DNA of 64,000 nucleotides from Eriocheir sinensis. Taxonomy: Eukaryota > Arthropoda > Malacostraca > Decapoda > Varunidae. Both the position numbers and the translations under genes were made by a program. The stretch is from assembly GCF_024679095.1 (NCBI RefSeq), contig NC_066544.1:6832656-6896655 (forward strand), given 5' to 3'. The notes beneath the pieces are model-generated. The model was not told the DNA's origin. It was given only the letters and a program-made list of their open reading frames with translations, and ran no database searches. Shown here piece after piece: positions 1 to 10,686 of this stretch. Within the stretch, counting starts at the first letter, position 1, and each line of letters starts with the position of its first letter.

Positions 1-431
1 CTCCACTCCCCACCGCCTTTTGTTCTCTTCTCCGCAACTCTTCGTCCTCTTCCCCTTTTTGCCGGCCGTCCGCTCCGCCAAGCCGGTCTTTGGGTCTCGC
101 TCCTCCTCTGCGGCTTCGCTTTCTACCGCGACCCCGGAAACGTGTTCTCTGCGCCTGGTAACGCTGCGGGGGAAGGAAAAGAGGCAAAGGGAACGCTGCC
201 CCTCCTGACGGGTGCCTGTTGGTGGCGTGCCCGAAAGTCAGTCACCCAGAGTCCACCCGCAGCTGAGGACGCGTTGACCTGGTGGTGATGACAGGGTGAG
301 GGTGTTCCGAGGGTGTTAGGGTGAAGGGCGTGGCGGGACGAAGAGGAGAGGCGAGGGTCATCCTGTGGGCGGCGAGGGAGGGCTAGGAAAGGTGTGATGC
401 CCGGGACATTGCCCGACGTAGAACCCTGAGA

Positions 432-560
<129 letters not shown>

Positions 561-2516
561 CCCCCCCGCCCCCCGCACCGCCACGTTTGGACAGGCTTCA
601 GCGGCTCATGACCGGCGGTGTTGAGGCAGGATTTGCATACACGCTAAGGTGGCGAGGAGAGGGTGATCCGTCTCTTGACCCGAACGCGGCCCTGTGACGC
701 TACACACTGCTTTCAAGTGCCATTCATTTCCATCCTTCCTTCTTCCTCCTCCTCTTCCTCCTCCTCCTCCTCGTCCTTCTCTTTCTCTGAACTAGCTGCT
801 CCGGGTATCCACCGCTTGACGCAACAGTCCTTCGCGGATCCTCAAGGTTGTTCTGCCGCTGCCGTCAGTTCGTACTCAGTGCTCCTCAGGCACGCCAGGC
901 TCTCGCTGCTTCCCTTCCAGGTTGCTCCCCGGGCCGCCGAGAGAAGCTCAACAGGGAAAAAAATCAATAAAACTCGCTGCGTATAAGTATACACATGATG
1001 GAAATCCCCAATCAGTCTCGAAACTTAAATTAATTACTCTTCTGGCATCTTCCGTCGTCTTTTTTTTCAGGAACATCGTGCAGCCGCCTTGTTGTTGGCT
1101 CGGTCCTCGGTCCGCCTCCCTTACTGTAAGAAAACATTTACCTGTGAAATTCTCCTGTTAGTGTTTGAATCAGGCTGTCTGTGTAGGAAGTAGATAACGA
1201 TGCAGTGCGTAAAGTATGAATAAAAAAAACAATGTAGAATGAATATTTCAAGCATTGCAAAAATGCCTGAGTTTGTAACTTTATCTCCTGGAATCGGCTG
1301 GTGAGCCTGTTGTGTCCGCGCTGCTGACTTCAGTGTGGGGGGGGTGGAGATGAGCTTCTTCGGTGAGTCATCGCGTTCATCACCGCCTGGATGCATTACT
1401 AGGGCGGTGACGGCACCTTTGATGAAGACGTCCTGCCCTCAGCTGGAGGCCGTGGGTCCTGCCTCCGCCTGTCCCTGGACGGGTGTGCAGCGCCTCCAGG
1501 CGGAGCCCTTCGCCGCCTCGGGGCCGGTGACGCGTTCAGGTCGCTGGATCACAATGGCGTGTTTGCTCGGCGCTACAAAAGTCTTTCTCCGCGGCGATGC
1601 TTCGTGCACTGCCACCCCAGGGCGACACACAGGCGTTCTCGACCTTGGGAACGCATGTGGCGCAGCGGGGACTTGCGTGGGGACAGGTTGGATTGGCGTG
1701 CACCCATGGGCTGCGTGCGTGGGGACGGTTGCCTCACACTTCATCTCAGGCCGTCCGGGTCAGCGGGTGCCATGTGGACCACGGCCAGCACGCCCGCGGC
1801 ACCACTACAGGCAGGCCATGTGCCGCGGCCAAGCACAGCTCCTGTGTTGCCTGCAGAGTCACTCGCTGCTCGCGGCACACACCTTCACATGCCACCCACT
1901 CTCCGCCCCCACCCATGGCCCCTGCCCCGTGGGCCCGCCCACGGGGCAGGAGTATCGTGCACTCACTATGAAATTTTGACGTTGCGGAGCAAATATTTTT
2001 TCTAAGACTCACTGAAATTATATAGAATTATGCCAGTGCAGACTGACGCGGAGCAGTGATTTTAGATCACTTGGAGGTCAGACTTGGTGCGCCGCGCCAA
2101 GCTTGCAGTGGCGGGGCGGGGCATGGCGGGGCAGTGTCGGGAAGCAGGAGAACCAAGTATGTCTTCGCATAGAACACATGGCCCCCTCCTCCGTCTCCCC
2201 CCCCCTTGCCTTCCGTCCCTGTACTCGAGGAATTTGATCCCGAGAGTCCTTGCAATGGCACCGTCTGTCCTGCGGCGCCGCAAACTTACTCAAGTACAAC
2301 CCGACCACCTCGCGGCCGCCACTCCCGCCAGCCGCGGCGAACCCTGCAGGCGGCGAGCGGAGGGATGGCTCGGGGCGCGGCGTGCTCCTCGCAAGCCTTC
2401 AAGTGTGTGACGGTGTATAATTGATTGATGCGCTCATAAACTGTCTGATATTTATCGTAATGAACGATTGCTTAAGAAAGACGAATAACGTTTCCATAAT
2501 TATGGTAAAAATTAGA

Positions 2517-2562
<46 letters not shown>

Positions 2563-2734
2563 GGCCATTACACAAGTGAGCTCATCGGTGACCTCGGAAC
2601 CGCGCTATCACATGTTATCGCCACGGCTATTTATGGCTCCCTCCGATAAGCCGGGACGCTGGAGCCTGATGAAGGGATTCCGCGTTTTTTTTCAATTGTT
2701 TAGCTTTTTTATGTCGTAGCGAGGTATGGTTCCG

Positions 2735-2797
2735 TGTGTGTGTGTGTATGTTTGTGTATGTGTGTATGTGTGTGTGTGTGTGTGTGTGTATGTTTGT

Positions 2798-2864
<67 letters not shown>

Positions 2865-3109
2865 TGCTTTGTAGATGTTTTGGAGAGTGTAAGAGAGACA
2901 GAGTAAACACTGAAGTATATTGCCGCCCTTATCCTCTCCTCCCTCCTTTTACTCCTCCTCCTCCTCCTCCTCCTCCTCCTCCTCCTCCTCCTCCTCCTCC
3001 TCCTCCTCCAACAGACACTGCATTCAAGTCAAGTTTCCTCCGAGTTGATACAGATAACCGATGCTATAAATAAACAACCCCCCAAAAATAGCATTCAGAC
3101 TACTTTCAG

Positions 3110-3171
<62 letters not shown>
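2735..3171 (+). repeat. (GT)n, (CTC)n and (GT)n microsatellites
   Basis: 2735-2862 is (GT)n with GTAT variants, 2951-3008 is (CTC)n and 3115-3171 is pure (GT)n, separated by short unique DNA. A (CT)n of 20 units lies at 2520-2559. Confidence 0.9.
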
Positions 3172-3174
<3 letters not shown>

Positions 3175-3501
3175 ATCATTGAATTAACATGTTTTATATT
3201 TACTTTGTGTGCCCATTAATTCATTCTCTGGTTTTCTTATATATATAAAAAATTAGGATCCTACATTATTATTACCAGACGCGTTAAGGAAATGGTACTG
3301 TTTTCAGATTAATAAGCGAGTAAATTTGCGCAACATAAAGATAAAGCATCTCCCAACTCATTACTTGCCTCATAAGGACGAATAATTTTGAAGCTTTATA
3401 ATTTATCTGTTAGTTTCTTATTTTTTCAACACTGAAACGGGTAGTCTTTTTACCTAACAAGTTTCGAAAATAAACGTGTTCTCACCTAAGACTTTTCTAT
3501 T

Positions 3502-3658
<157 letters not shown>

Positions 3659-4218
3659 CTCTCACCCTCTCCTCCTTCCACCCTCTTCCCATTCTCCTTC
3701 CACTCCCATCCATCCCAAGGCATAATCCACCCTCATCTCTACTCCCAAAACCTTATACTCAACCTTATGCTTGCCCTCAACCATATCTTATTCTCCCCAG
3801 TGCCCATTAATACCCATCTCTGTAACCCAATATCTCCCTTCTCTCATCTCCTCTAGTCAGCATTACCTTCCTCTTCTCTCTCATCTCATTGCCTCTAACC
3901 AGCAACATTCTTCGTCGGCATTTCTTCTCTTTTAGCCCATCACCTTTCTCTTACGTTTCTTCTTACAGCTCGTCTATTCAACCTCATTCATCGTTACTAC
4001 TATTCCTTTAAGCTCTTCACTCTCTTCTCTCTCTTCTCGCCTCTTCCACACAGCATCTTTCCTCGTTGCCATCCTCCCTTCACCCCTCAAGTAAAACAAT
4101 GCCTCGAGTCACGGATGGGGGGCGGTGAGTCACGGGGGGTGGTCACTCTTCGCTGGCCAAGGCACTGGTTGCGCAAGGTCAAGCTGGGGTCACAAGGGTC
4201 AGGCAGGAGGGACGGAGG

Positions 4219-4221
<3 letters not shown>

Positions 4222-4305
<84 letters not shown>
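4222..4305 (+). repeat. (GT)n microsatellite upstream of the small-ORF promoter
   Basis: 42 GT units ending about 165 bp before the TATA box at 4471. Confidence 0.95.
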
Positions 4306-4307
<2 letters not shown>

Positions 4308-4470
4308 AACAGGGCCACGTGATATGGTAGGTAGGCATTCATATTCGTTTTTGCATCACCCCATCCCGGAAAACTGGTGAAAAATATCGTTGATAAATAC
4401 ATCGCCGAGGAAATGGATCGCTGGCACCCAACGAACAGCGATAAGCCAGGGTGCCGCGCTGACCGCATGG

Positions 4471-4478
4471 TATATAAG
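4471..4478 (+). promoter_or_regulatory. TATA box of small-ORF transcription unit
   Basis: TATATAAG in a unique, GC-rich context. An E-box CACGTG lies about 150 bp upstream (4316-4321), and a GGCACCC/GGGTGCC inverted pair lies at 4423-4429 and 4449-4455. A start site about 30 bp downstream would fall in the ctctactcagagc stretch near 4505-4517. From there to 4724 the sequence contains no ATG, consistent with a real leader. A donor-like gtgagt at 4562 leaves an alternative spliced leader possible. Confidence 0.6.
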
Positions 4479-4723
4479 GCCGGGAAGCCACGACGGAGCA
4501 CCACTCTCTACTCAGAGCCGCTAACGCTCGCACCTACCGCAGACCCGCTCGCTGTGCAACCCGTGAGTCGCCACGCCCAACACTCTGAGGGAGGAGAGAC
4601 ACTGAGCCTGAAGAAACTTCTTGGGCTGTTCTTAGTGTTCTTGCCTGAGGACTCCCGAGGCTGTGCTGACGCCTCTTTTCGTGACTCCTGCTCACTGAAG
4701 ACCCTCAAGTTTACGTCTTCGTC

Positions 4724-4855
4724 ATGGATGTCGTGAAGGAGAACCTGGACACTGGCATCCTGCTCGCCCCTGCCATGGTCGCCGTCTACCTGATCGTGGT
4801 GCTGGAGAGTTACCTGCTGGAGAGCACGACCTTCAACTACGTCTTTCAGATGTAA
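4724..4855 (+). CDS. small single-pass membrane protein, 43 aa (ORF1 of pair), unrecognised
   Basis: I do not recognise this family. The ATG (gtcATGg, purine at -3) is the first ATG downstream of the predicted start site. The peptide has a short acidic/basic N-terminus (MDVVKENLDTG), a hydrophobic segment about residues 13-27 (LLAPAMVAVYLIVVL) and ends ESTTFNYVFQM. The same ending, TF-x-YVFQM, closes ORF2 135 bp downstream with different synonymous codons (tac/tat, gtc/gtg, ttt/ttc and stops taa/tag), which argues for selection on the protein. After the TAA, the same frame reads EEFLDGGVLAVSAPSVA, faintly like the N-terminus of ORF1 and perhaps a decayed extra copy. Confidence 0.6.
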   Translation: MDVVKENLDTGILLAPAMVAVYLIVVLESYLLESTTFNYVFQM

Positions 4856-4989
4856 AAGGCGATAGAAGAGTTCCTGGACGGAGGCGTGTTGGCCGTGTCG
4901 GCGCCGAGCGTGGCGCAGTCTGGGAAAAAGAAACGCAGAAGCTCGTCGACGCTTGTCCTACCCACGTACGCTGCCCGGCGGCCGCCGCG

Positions 4990-5307
4990 ATGGAGAAGTA
5001 TTTTGTTATCGGCGGCGAGGAGGGCGGCGTCCTGCACCACCTTGGCTCCGTCTGCACCACACACGGGAGCCCACGCGAGACGCCCAGGACTCCCGCCAGG
5101 CGCAAAGAAGTGTTCACCCGCGGCTTCCCGGAGTGCAAGGCAAAGACGTCGCTGCCTCCGTGGGCCGCCGCTGGCCCCCTGCCGCCCACCATAGCCGCCG
5201 TACTGCTGGTGGCGGCGGCGGTGGTGGCGATGGTGCTGATAGTGTGTTTGTCGTTTGAAGCCCAGCTGGCCGAGGACATTACCTTCAAATATGTGTTCCA
5301 GATGTAG
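4990..5307 (+). CDS. small single-pass membrane protein, 105 aa (ORF2 of pair), unrecognised
   Basis: Starts at the first ATG after the ORF1 stop (gcgATGg). The N-terminal about 65 residues are basic and Gly/Pro-rich (MEKYFVIGGEEGG, ETPRTPARRKEVF). A strong membrane segment follows (PTIAAVLLVAAAVVAMVLIVCL, about residues 67-88), then EAQLAEDITFKYVFQM. The last 24 residues align with ORF1 (LIV-x-L, L-x-E-x-TF-x-YVFQM). It could be translated by reinitiation from one transcript or come from its own unseen promoter. The sequence shows no signal peptide ahead of the membrane segment, so orientation is uncertain. Function unknown. Confidence 0.55.
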   Translation: MEKYFVIGGEEGGVLHHLGSVCTTHGSPRETPRTPARRKEVFTRGFPECKAKTSLPPWAAAGPLPPTIAAVLLVAAAVVAMVLIVCLSFEAQLAEDITFKYVFQM

Positions 5308-5322
5308 TGTGTAGCAGTGCCT

Positions 5323-5338
5323 TTGTGTGTGTGTGTGT

Positions 5339-5411
<73 letters not shown>
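5323..5411 (+). repeat. (GT)n microsatellite just 3' of ORF2
   Basis: About 44 GT units, beginning 16 bp after the ORF2 stop, so probably within the 3' UTR of that transcript. Confidence 0.95.
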
Positions 5412-5929
5412 TGTATGTCAAAAACTCGACACACGTTACTTTCCACAACTAGTCAGTAAGACGATGGAGGCTTTGCCTGATGCTTGTACAAAGATGTCAT
5501 GTCCCGTTTTTTATAGCAGATCTATTTTTCTATACGTTGACTAATTTATAAATATATGATGAATATCTTGCTCCTGAGTCTCCTTCCTCACCCCACGCAC
5601 CTCCACCTGTACGGGGACGCGCAGACAGAGACAGACAGACAGGCAGGCGGGCCAATGGGAGGCGAGGAAGTGCCGTCCGTCAGCCAATAGGGGAGCAGCA
5701 GCAGCCGTACCTAGAGAAAGACTAAAGTGTTGTTGGCCCGGGGGCGGCAGATCAATAATACGGGGACGATGAAATATGACGGAACACAATAGAAAAAGAG
5801 AGTATGGAGACGCTACATGATAAATTGTACCGAGGAATAGCCAATCGAAAAGGGAATACGGCAAGTGTTTCCTCTGTCCACGACTACACTGAACACGAAA
5901 AAAATATATTGAGACGAAGAGCTAAAAAG

Positions 5930-6336
5930 AAAAAATTATATATACCTTGAACTTCGGGGAGGAGAGGAGATGGACGGGATCAAAGAGGACACCAAGAAAA
6001 AAAAGTAGAAGCAAGAAAGAAAACAAAACGAGGAAACGAACCAGTCAAGCAGGACGGCGTGAAATTTGAGAACGTGGTTATAGGGAAGGGAAGGGAAGGG
6101 AGGCGATGAGGATATTTGTAAATGGGGAAGGAATAAAACAACAACTGGAGCAAAGGAAGGAGAGAAAGCAAGACAAGAGAAAGGGGAATAAAATAAGAAG
6201 AAAGAATGCTTGATGAAGGAACTGAAGGATGAAGAAGAAGGAGGAGATAAAGAGGATGGGGACGAAGAGGAGGAGGAGACAGAGAAAGAACGGAACAAAA
6301 ACGATATATTTTCTCTTCACTGAGTAGCAACACCCT

Positions 6337-6389
<53 letters not shown>

Positions 6390-7890
6390 ACCGCGTTAAG
6401 AAAGCAAGAGGAAAAGGAGGGAGGAAAGCAGAACAATAAAGAGAAGGTGAAAAGAAAAAAGGCAAAATAAAGAGGAGAGAGAGAGAGAGGAGGAGTAAGA
6501 AATGGAAGAAAGAGGAGAAAGAGGAATAGGAAACGAGGAAGAATTAATAAAGGAGAAAAAAAAAAGTTGAAGAAAGAGAAAAGAAGGCAAAATAAAAAAG
6601 AGAGAGAGAAAGGAGGAGTAAGGAATGGAAGAAAGAAGAGAAAGAGGAACAGGAAACGAGGAGAAAAAGGAGAGAGAAAAAGAGGAGTTGAAGAAAGAGG
6701 AAAGAAGGTAGAAGTAAAGAGGAGGAGGAAGAAGGGTATAAAGCGGCGGAAGAACGAACAGTATGATAAATAGGGGCGAAGGTAGAATTAAGGAGAGGAA
6801 GGAGAGTAAAAAAGCAATAAAAGAAAGAAAGTGGGAGGAAGAGGAAAGAATATGATGTTAGAGAGTGGGAAGAGGACTTGGGTAAAAGCAGTGAAAGAAA
6901 GAGGATCAGGAGGAGAAAAAGGAGTCAGAAAGAGGAGAGAGAGAAGTGGAAGAAAGAGGATCAGGAAGAGGAAAAGGAGTCAGAAAGAGAAGAGAGAGAG
7001 AAGTGAAAGAAAGAGGATCAGGAAGAGGAAAAGGAGTAAAAAAGAAGAGAGAGAAGTGAAAGAAAGAAAAGTGTGAGAAAGAGGAAAAAAAAGGTGACGC
7101 TAGAAGAGGGAATAAAGTAAAAGCGGAGAATTAAAGAGGATAAGAAGAAGGAAGAAGGAAAATAAAGAAATGACCAAAAGAAAAGTGGGAGAAAGAAGGA
7201 AAAAAGGTGACGTATAGAAGAGGGAGTACAGTAAAAGCAGAGAATTAAAGAGGATAAGAAGAAGGAAGAAGGAAAAAAAATAAATGACCAAAAGAAAAGT
7301 GGGAGAAGGAGAAAATACGTAAAGTTACAAATAAGGGAAGAGGATTAGGAGGAGAAAAAGTAGGAGGAAAGAAAGTAAGTAAAGTTAGAGAGGAAAGAAG
7401 AGGAACAAAAGCAGTAGAAAAAAGAAGGTAGAATTAAAGAAAAGGAAGGATAGAAAAACAGCGAAGCAAGAAAACAAGAGAAAGAGAAAAGAAGGCAAAT
7501 AAAGTTAGAGAGAAAGGAAAAGGAACAAAAACAGTAGGAAAAAATAAGTTAAAATTAAAGAAAAGGAGAGAAAAACAGCGAAGAAAGAGAAAAGAAGGCA
7601 GAGTTAAAAGAAAGGAAAGAGGATTAAATACAGTGGAAGGAAAGGAATCAGCAGGACAAAGAGCTGAGGGAAGGATAAAAAAACAGTGGAAGGTAAAAAA
7701 GTGGAAGTTTGAAGAAAGAAAGCAAATATAGAAGAGAGGGAAGAGGAGTAAAGTAAAAGGAGTAGGATGAATAGGAGTGTAAAATTAAAGATGAAAAAAA
7801 AAGTATTAAAAGAAAAGTGGGAAGGTAAAGCAAGAGGACAAGGAGAGTAGAGAAAAAGCAGTGGAAGGAGGGGGATTAGCAGGAGGAAGA
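5930..7890 (+). repeat. 2-kb polypurine block
   Basis: The + strand is overwhelmingly A and G, with (GA)n at 6339-6388 and many ggaagagga-type variants. Within it, an about 125-bp duplication spans 7075-7310 (aaaaaaggtgacg...ataagaagaaggaagaagg). No gene seen; long charged frames (+) and Ser/Phe/Leu frames (-) follow from composition. Confidence 0.85.
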
Positions 7891-8017
7891 GGCGGCAGAA
7901 AGCAGGTAAAGGTGCGCGCAGGTGGAAGAGCGTCGGCGACTCTGCTCGATCTTCTGCTTGAATGCCTCACTGCCTGGCGAGCCCTGACGAGGCGGACCTG
8001 GCGGGGGGGGGAGAGAG

Positions 8018-8080
8018 AGTGTGTGTGTGTGTGCATGTGTGTGTGCAGTAAATATAAAGGGTCGTACACACAGAGCTCCC

Positions 8081-8114
<34 letters not shown>

Positions 8115-8222
8115 CAAGGGTTCACTCCGCTCCGAAACATCTGTGTATGACAAGTGTTGTGACCCTCCTCCCTCCCCCCCTTCGTCTCTCTTTGGTATAC
8201 ACACACACACACACATACACAC

Positions 8223-8281
<59 letters not shown>

Positions 8282-8282
8282 T
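8018..8282. repeat. GT, CA and GA microsatellite cluster
   Basis: (GT)n at 8018-8046 and 8082-8112, (CA)n at 8199-8225, (GA)n at 8226-8278, adjoining a SINE. Confidence 0.9.
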
Positions 8283-8589
8283 CCACTTATGCACACAAAC
8301 ATTTGAGAATCTGTTTAGGCTACCAGGAAACTGTGTAATTCACCACGGCCTGATCACGAGTTGGACTTGCTTTCGCCAGCAGGTATCCTCCCGACGAGAG
8401 CAAGTGCTCATTATCGTCGATCTCTGGGTACTGCCAAGACCTCACACAGCACACACCCCATCCCCCTTGCTCAAAGGGGGACAGTAACCACTCCTAGTCA
8501 ACGGAAAGAATCCGGCCTGAGCGGGGCTCAAACCGCCGCCTGTTTGGCCGTGAAGCGCGCAGCGCTCTAACCGAATGAGCTACCGGAGC

Positions 8590-8590
<1 letters not shown>
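8283..8590 (-). mobile_element. tRNA-derived SINE, antisense
   Basis: Read on the - strand from 8590: tRNA-like head with A box tagctcattcggttagagc and degenerate B box ggtttgagccc. A body follows with acccagagatcg, gctggc and ggtgaattacac. The 5' end abuts a (CA)n tract and the 3' end a (GA)n tract. The body is homologous to that of the element at 53027-53286, although the heads differ. Confidence 0.7.
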
Positions 8591-8664
<74 letters not shown>

Positions 8665-8698
8665 TAACGTCCGTCTGTCTGTTGATGTCTTACGTAAC

Positions 8699-8753
<55 letters not shown>

Positions 8754-8815
8754 TTGGTGCTCGATTAGCCCCGTCCAGTGGTATTTCCTCACACACACAC
8801 ACACACACACACACC
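8591..8815. repeat. GT arrays and facing CA array
   Basis: (GT)n at 8591-8660 and 8700-8751, then about 40 bp unique, then (CA)n at 8790-8813. The facing tracts can form a large hairpin. Confidence 0.9.
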
Positions 8816-9310
8816 ACCGACAAAAAAATCTATCACCAGCCATCCTCATTCCTTATGTTTGTCGCCTTCCCCTCCTTTTCCCAACTCTCCCCATCCGTTC
8901 TTCTCCGTTTCCCAATCCTCCCCTTCCCTTTCCCTTCCTTCCCCAACCCTCCCCTTCCCTTCCCCTCCCCTCACCAACCCTCCTCTCCCTTTCCCTTCCC
9001 CTCCCTTCCCCAACCCTCCCTTTTCCTATCACTCCCCTTGCCCTTTTTCCCTTCCCTTCCTCCCCATCCTTCCCCTCCACTTCCTTCCTTCCCTCCCTTG
9101 CCCTTTTCCCCTTCCTTTCCTCCCTATCCTTCCCCTCCTTCTCCTCATCCCCTTCCCTTCCCCAAACCCAACCTTCCCTAACCTTCCCCCTTTCACCACC
9201 CATCTCCCCCGTCAAGTCTCTTATCGCTACCTTCCGCTCGTCGCTGCATGTTTTGATAAGAAATAAATAAAAGAGAGAATGAAAATAAGCGAATAATTAA
9301 TGATCCGTCT

Positions 9311-9364
<54 letters not shown>

Positions 9365-9669
9365 ACTAATTACTTTGCTCCGCTTTATTTAGTGTTTGTT
9401 TGGTTGTTTGTTTGGTTGTTTGTTTGGTTGTTTGTTTGGTTGTTTTCGGACGTTTTGAAAAGAATGCACCGGGTATGTTTTATTTTTATTTTTATGGAGA
9501 GAATGTTTTAAAGTATTTTCTCGCTCGTATGTTATGTGGTTTTGCTTTTATTTTATGTTTTCGTCCATTAATTTCACCCATTGTATTTCCTCTCTTGGTT
9601 AATTCCTTGTTTTCATTCCTTCTTCTTTCTGCACTCTTTGTATTCTTCGTGTTTTAATGTTTATATCAG

Positions 9670-10275
9670 ATAATTCTTGCCTCTGCCTCCCATTGTATTT
9701 CATCTACTGTATCATATCTTTTGTTTTAATTACGTCTTCTTTCTACTTGTATTCTTCGTATTTTATTGTTTGTGTCAGATAATTCCTTCCTCTACCTTCC
9801 ACTGTATTTCATCTACTGTATAATTTCTTTTGTTTTAATTTCCTCTTCTTTCTACTTTCTTTGATATCGTTATTTTTATGTCATCCAATAATTCCCTTCC
9901 TCTACCTTCCACTGTATTTCATCTACTGTATAATTTCTTTTGTTTTAATTTCCTCTTCTTTCTACTTTCTTTGATATCGCTATTTTTTTATGTCATCCAT
10001 TAATTTCCTTCTTTCTACTAACAGTCTATTCCCACAATGTTGATTTCCTCTACTACTTAATACCTTATGTTTTAATCCCTTCCTCTCTCTCTTTTACTAT
10101 TTTATTTCTTTTTATATTATTTATCGTCCTTTTTTTATATCATCCAATAATTTCCTTCTTTCTACTAACAGTCTATTCCTACAATTTTGATTTCCTCTAC
10201 TACGTATTTAATTCCTTATGTTTTAATCCCCTCCTCTCTTTCTCTCTCCTTTTTACTATTTTAATCCTTTTTATA
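9670..10275 (+). repeat. degenerate tandem duplications, AT/pyrimidine-rich
   Basis: Three copies, about 120 bp apart, of accttccactgtatttcatc...ttttgttttaattt, then two copies of ttaatttccttctttctact plus aacagtctatt. No coding potential seen in the 9.3-10.4 kb stretch. Confidence 0.7.
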
Positions 10276-10510
10276 TTATCTATCGTCTTTTTTTTTGTCT
10301 GCGCGTCCAAGGTATGTTAAGTAACCCGTAAGAGTACACCACGCCAGACCACCACCAGCAACAACAACAGCAACAAAAAACAGCAACAACAACAACAGCA
10401 AAAACATGACCACCACCACCACGTCCTCTTCTTACCCCACGTTTTTATATCTTTTTTTTTTTTGGACCTTCCTTTATGTGCGTACTCTTTAGCGCTGCCC
10501 TGCTGTACGT

Positions 10511-10686
<176 letters not shown>

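Noticed and set aside
1335..1979. 214-codon + frame with overlapping frames on both strands
   Set aside because: GC-rich sequence open in several frames at once; no recognisable domain, and the overlapping frames are equally plausible.
8510..8590. Functional tRNA gene on the - strand
   Set aside because: tRNA-like head of a SINE with a mutated B box and a body shared with another SINE.
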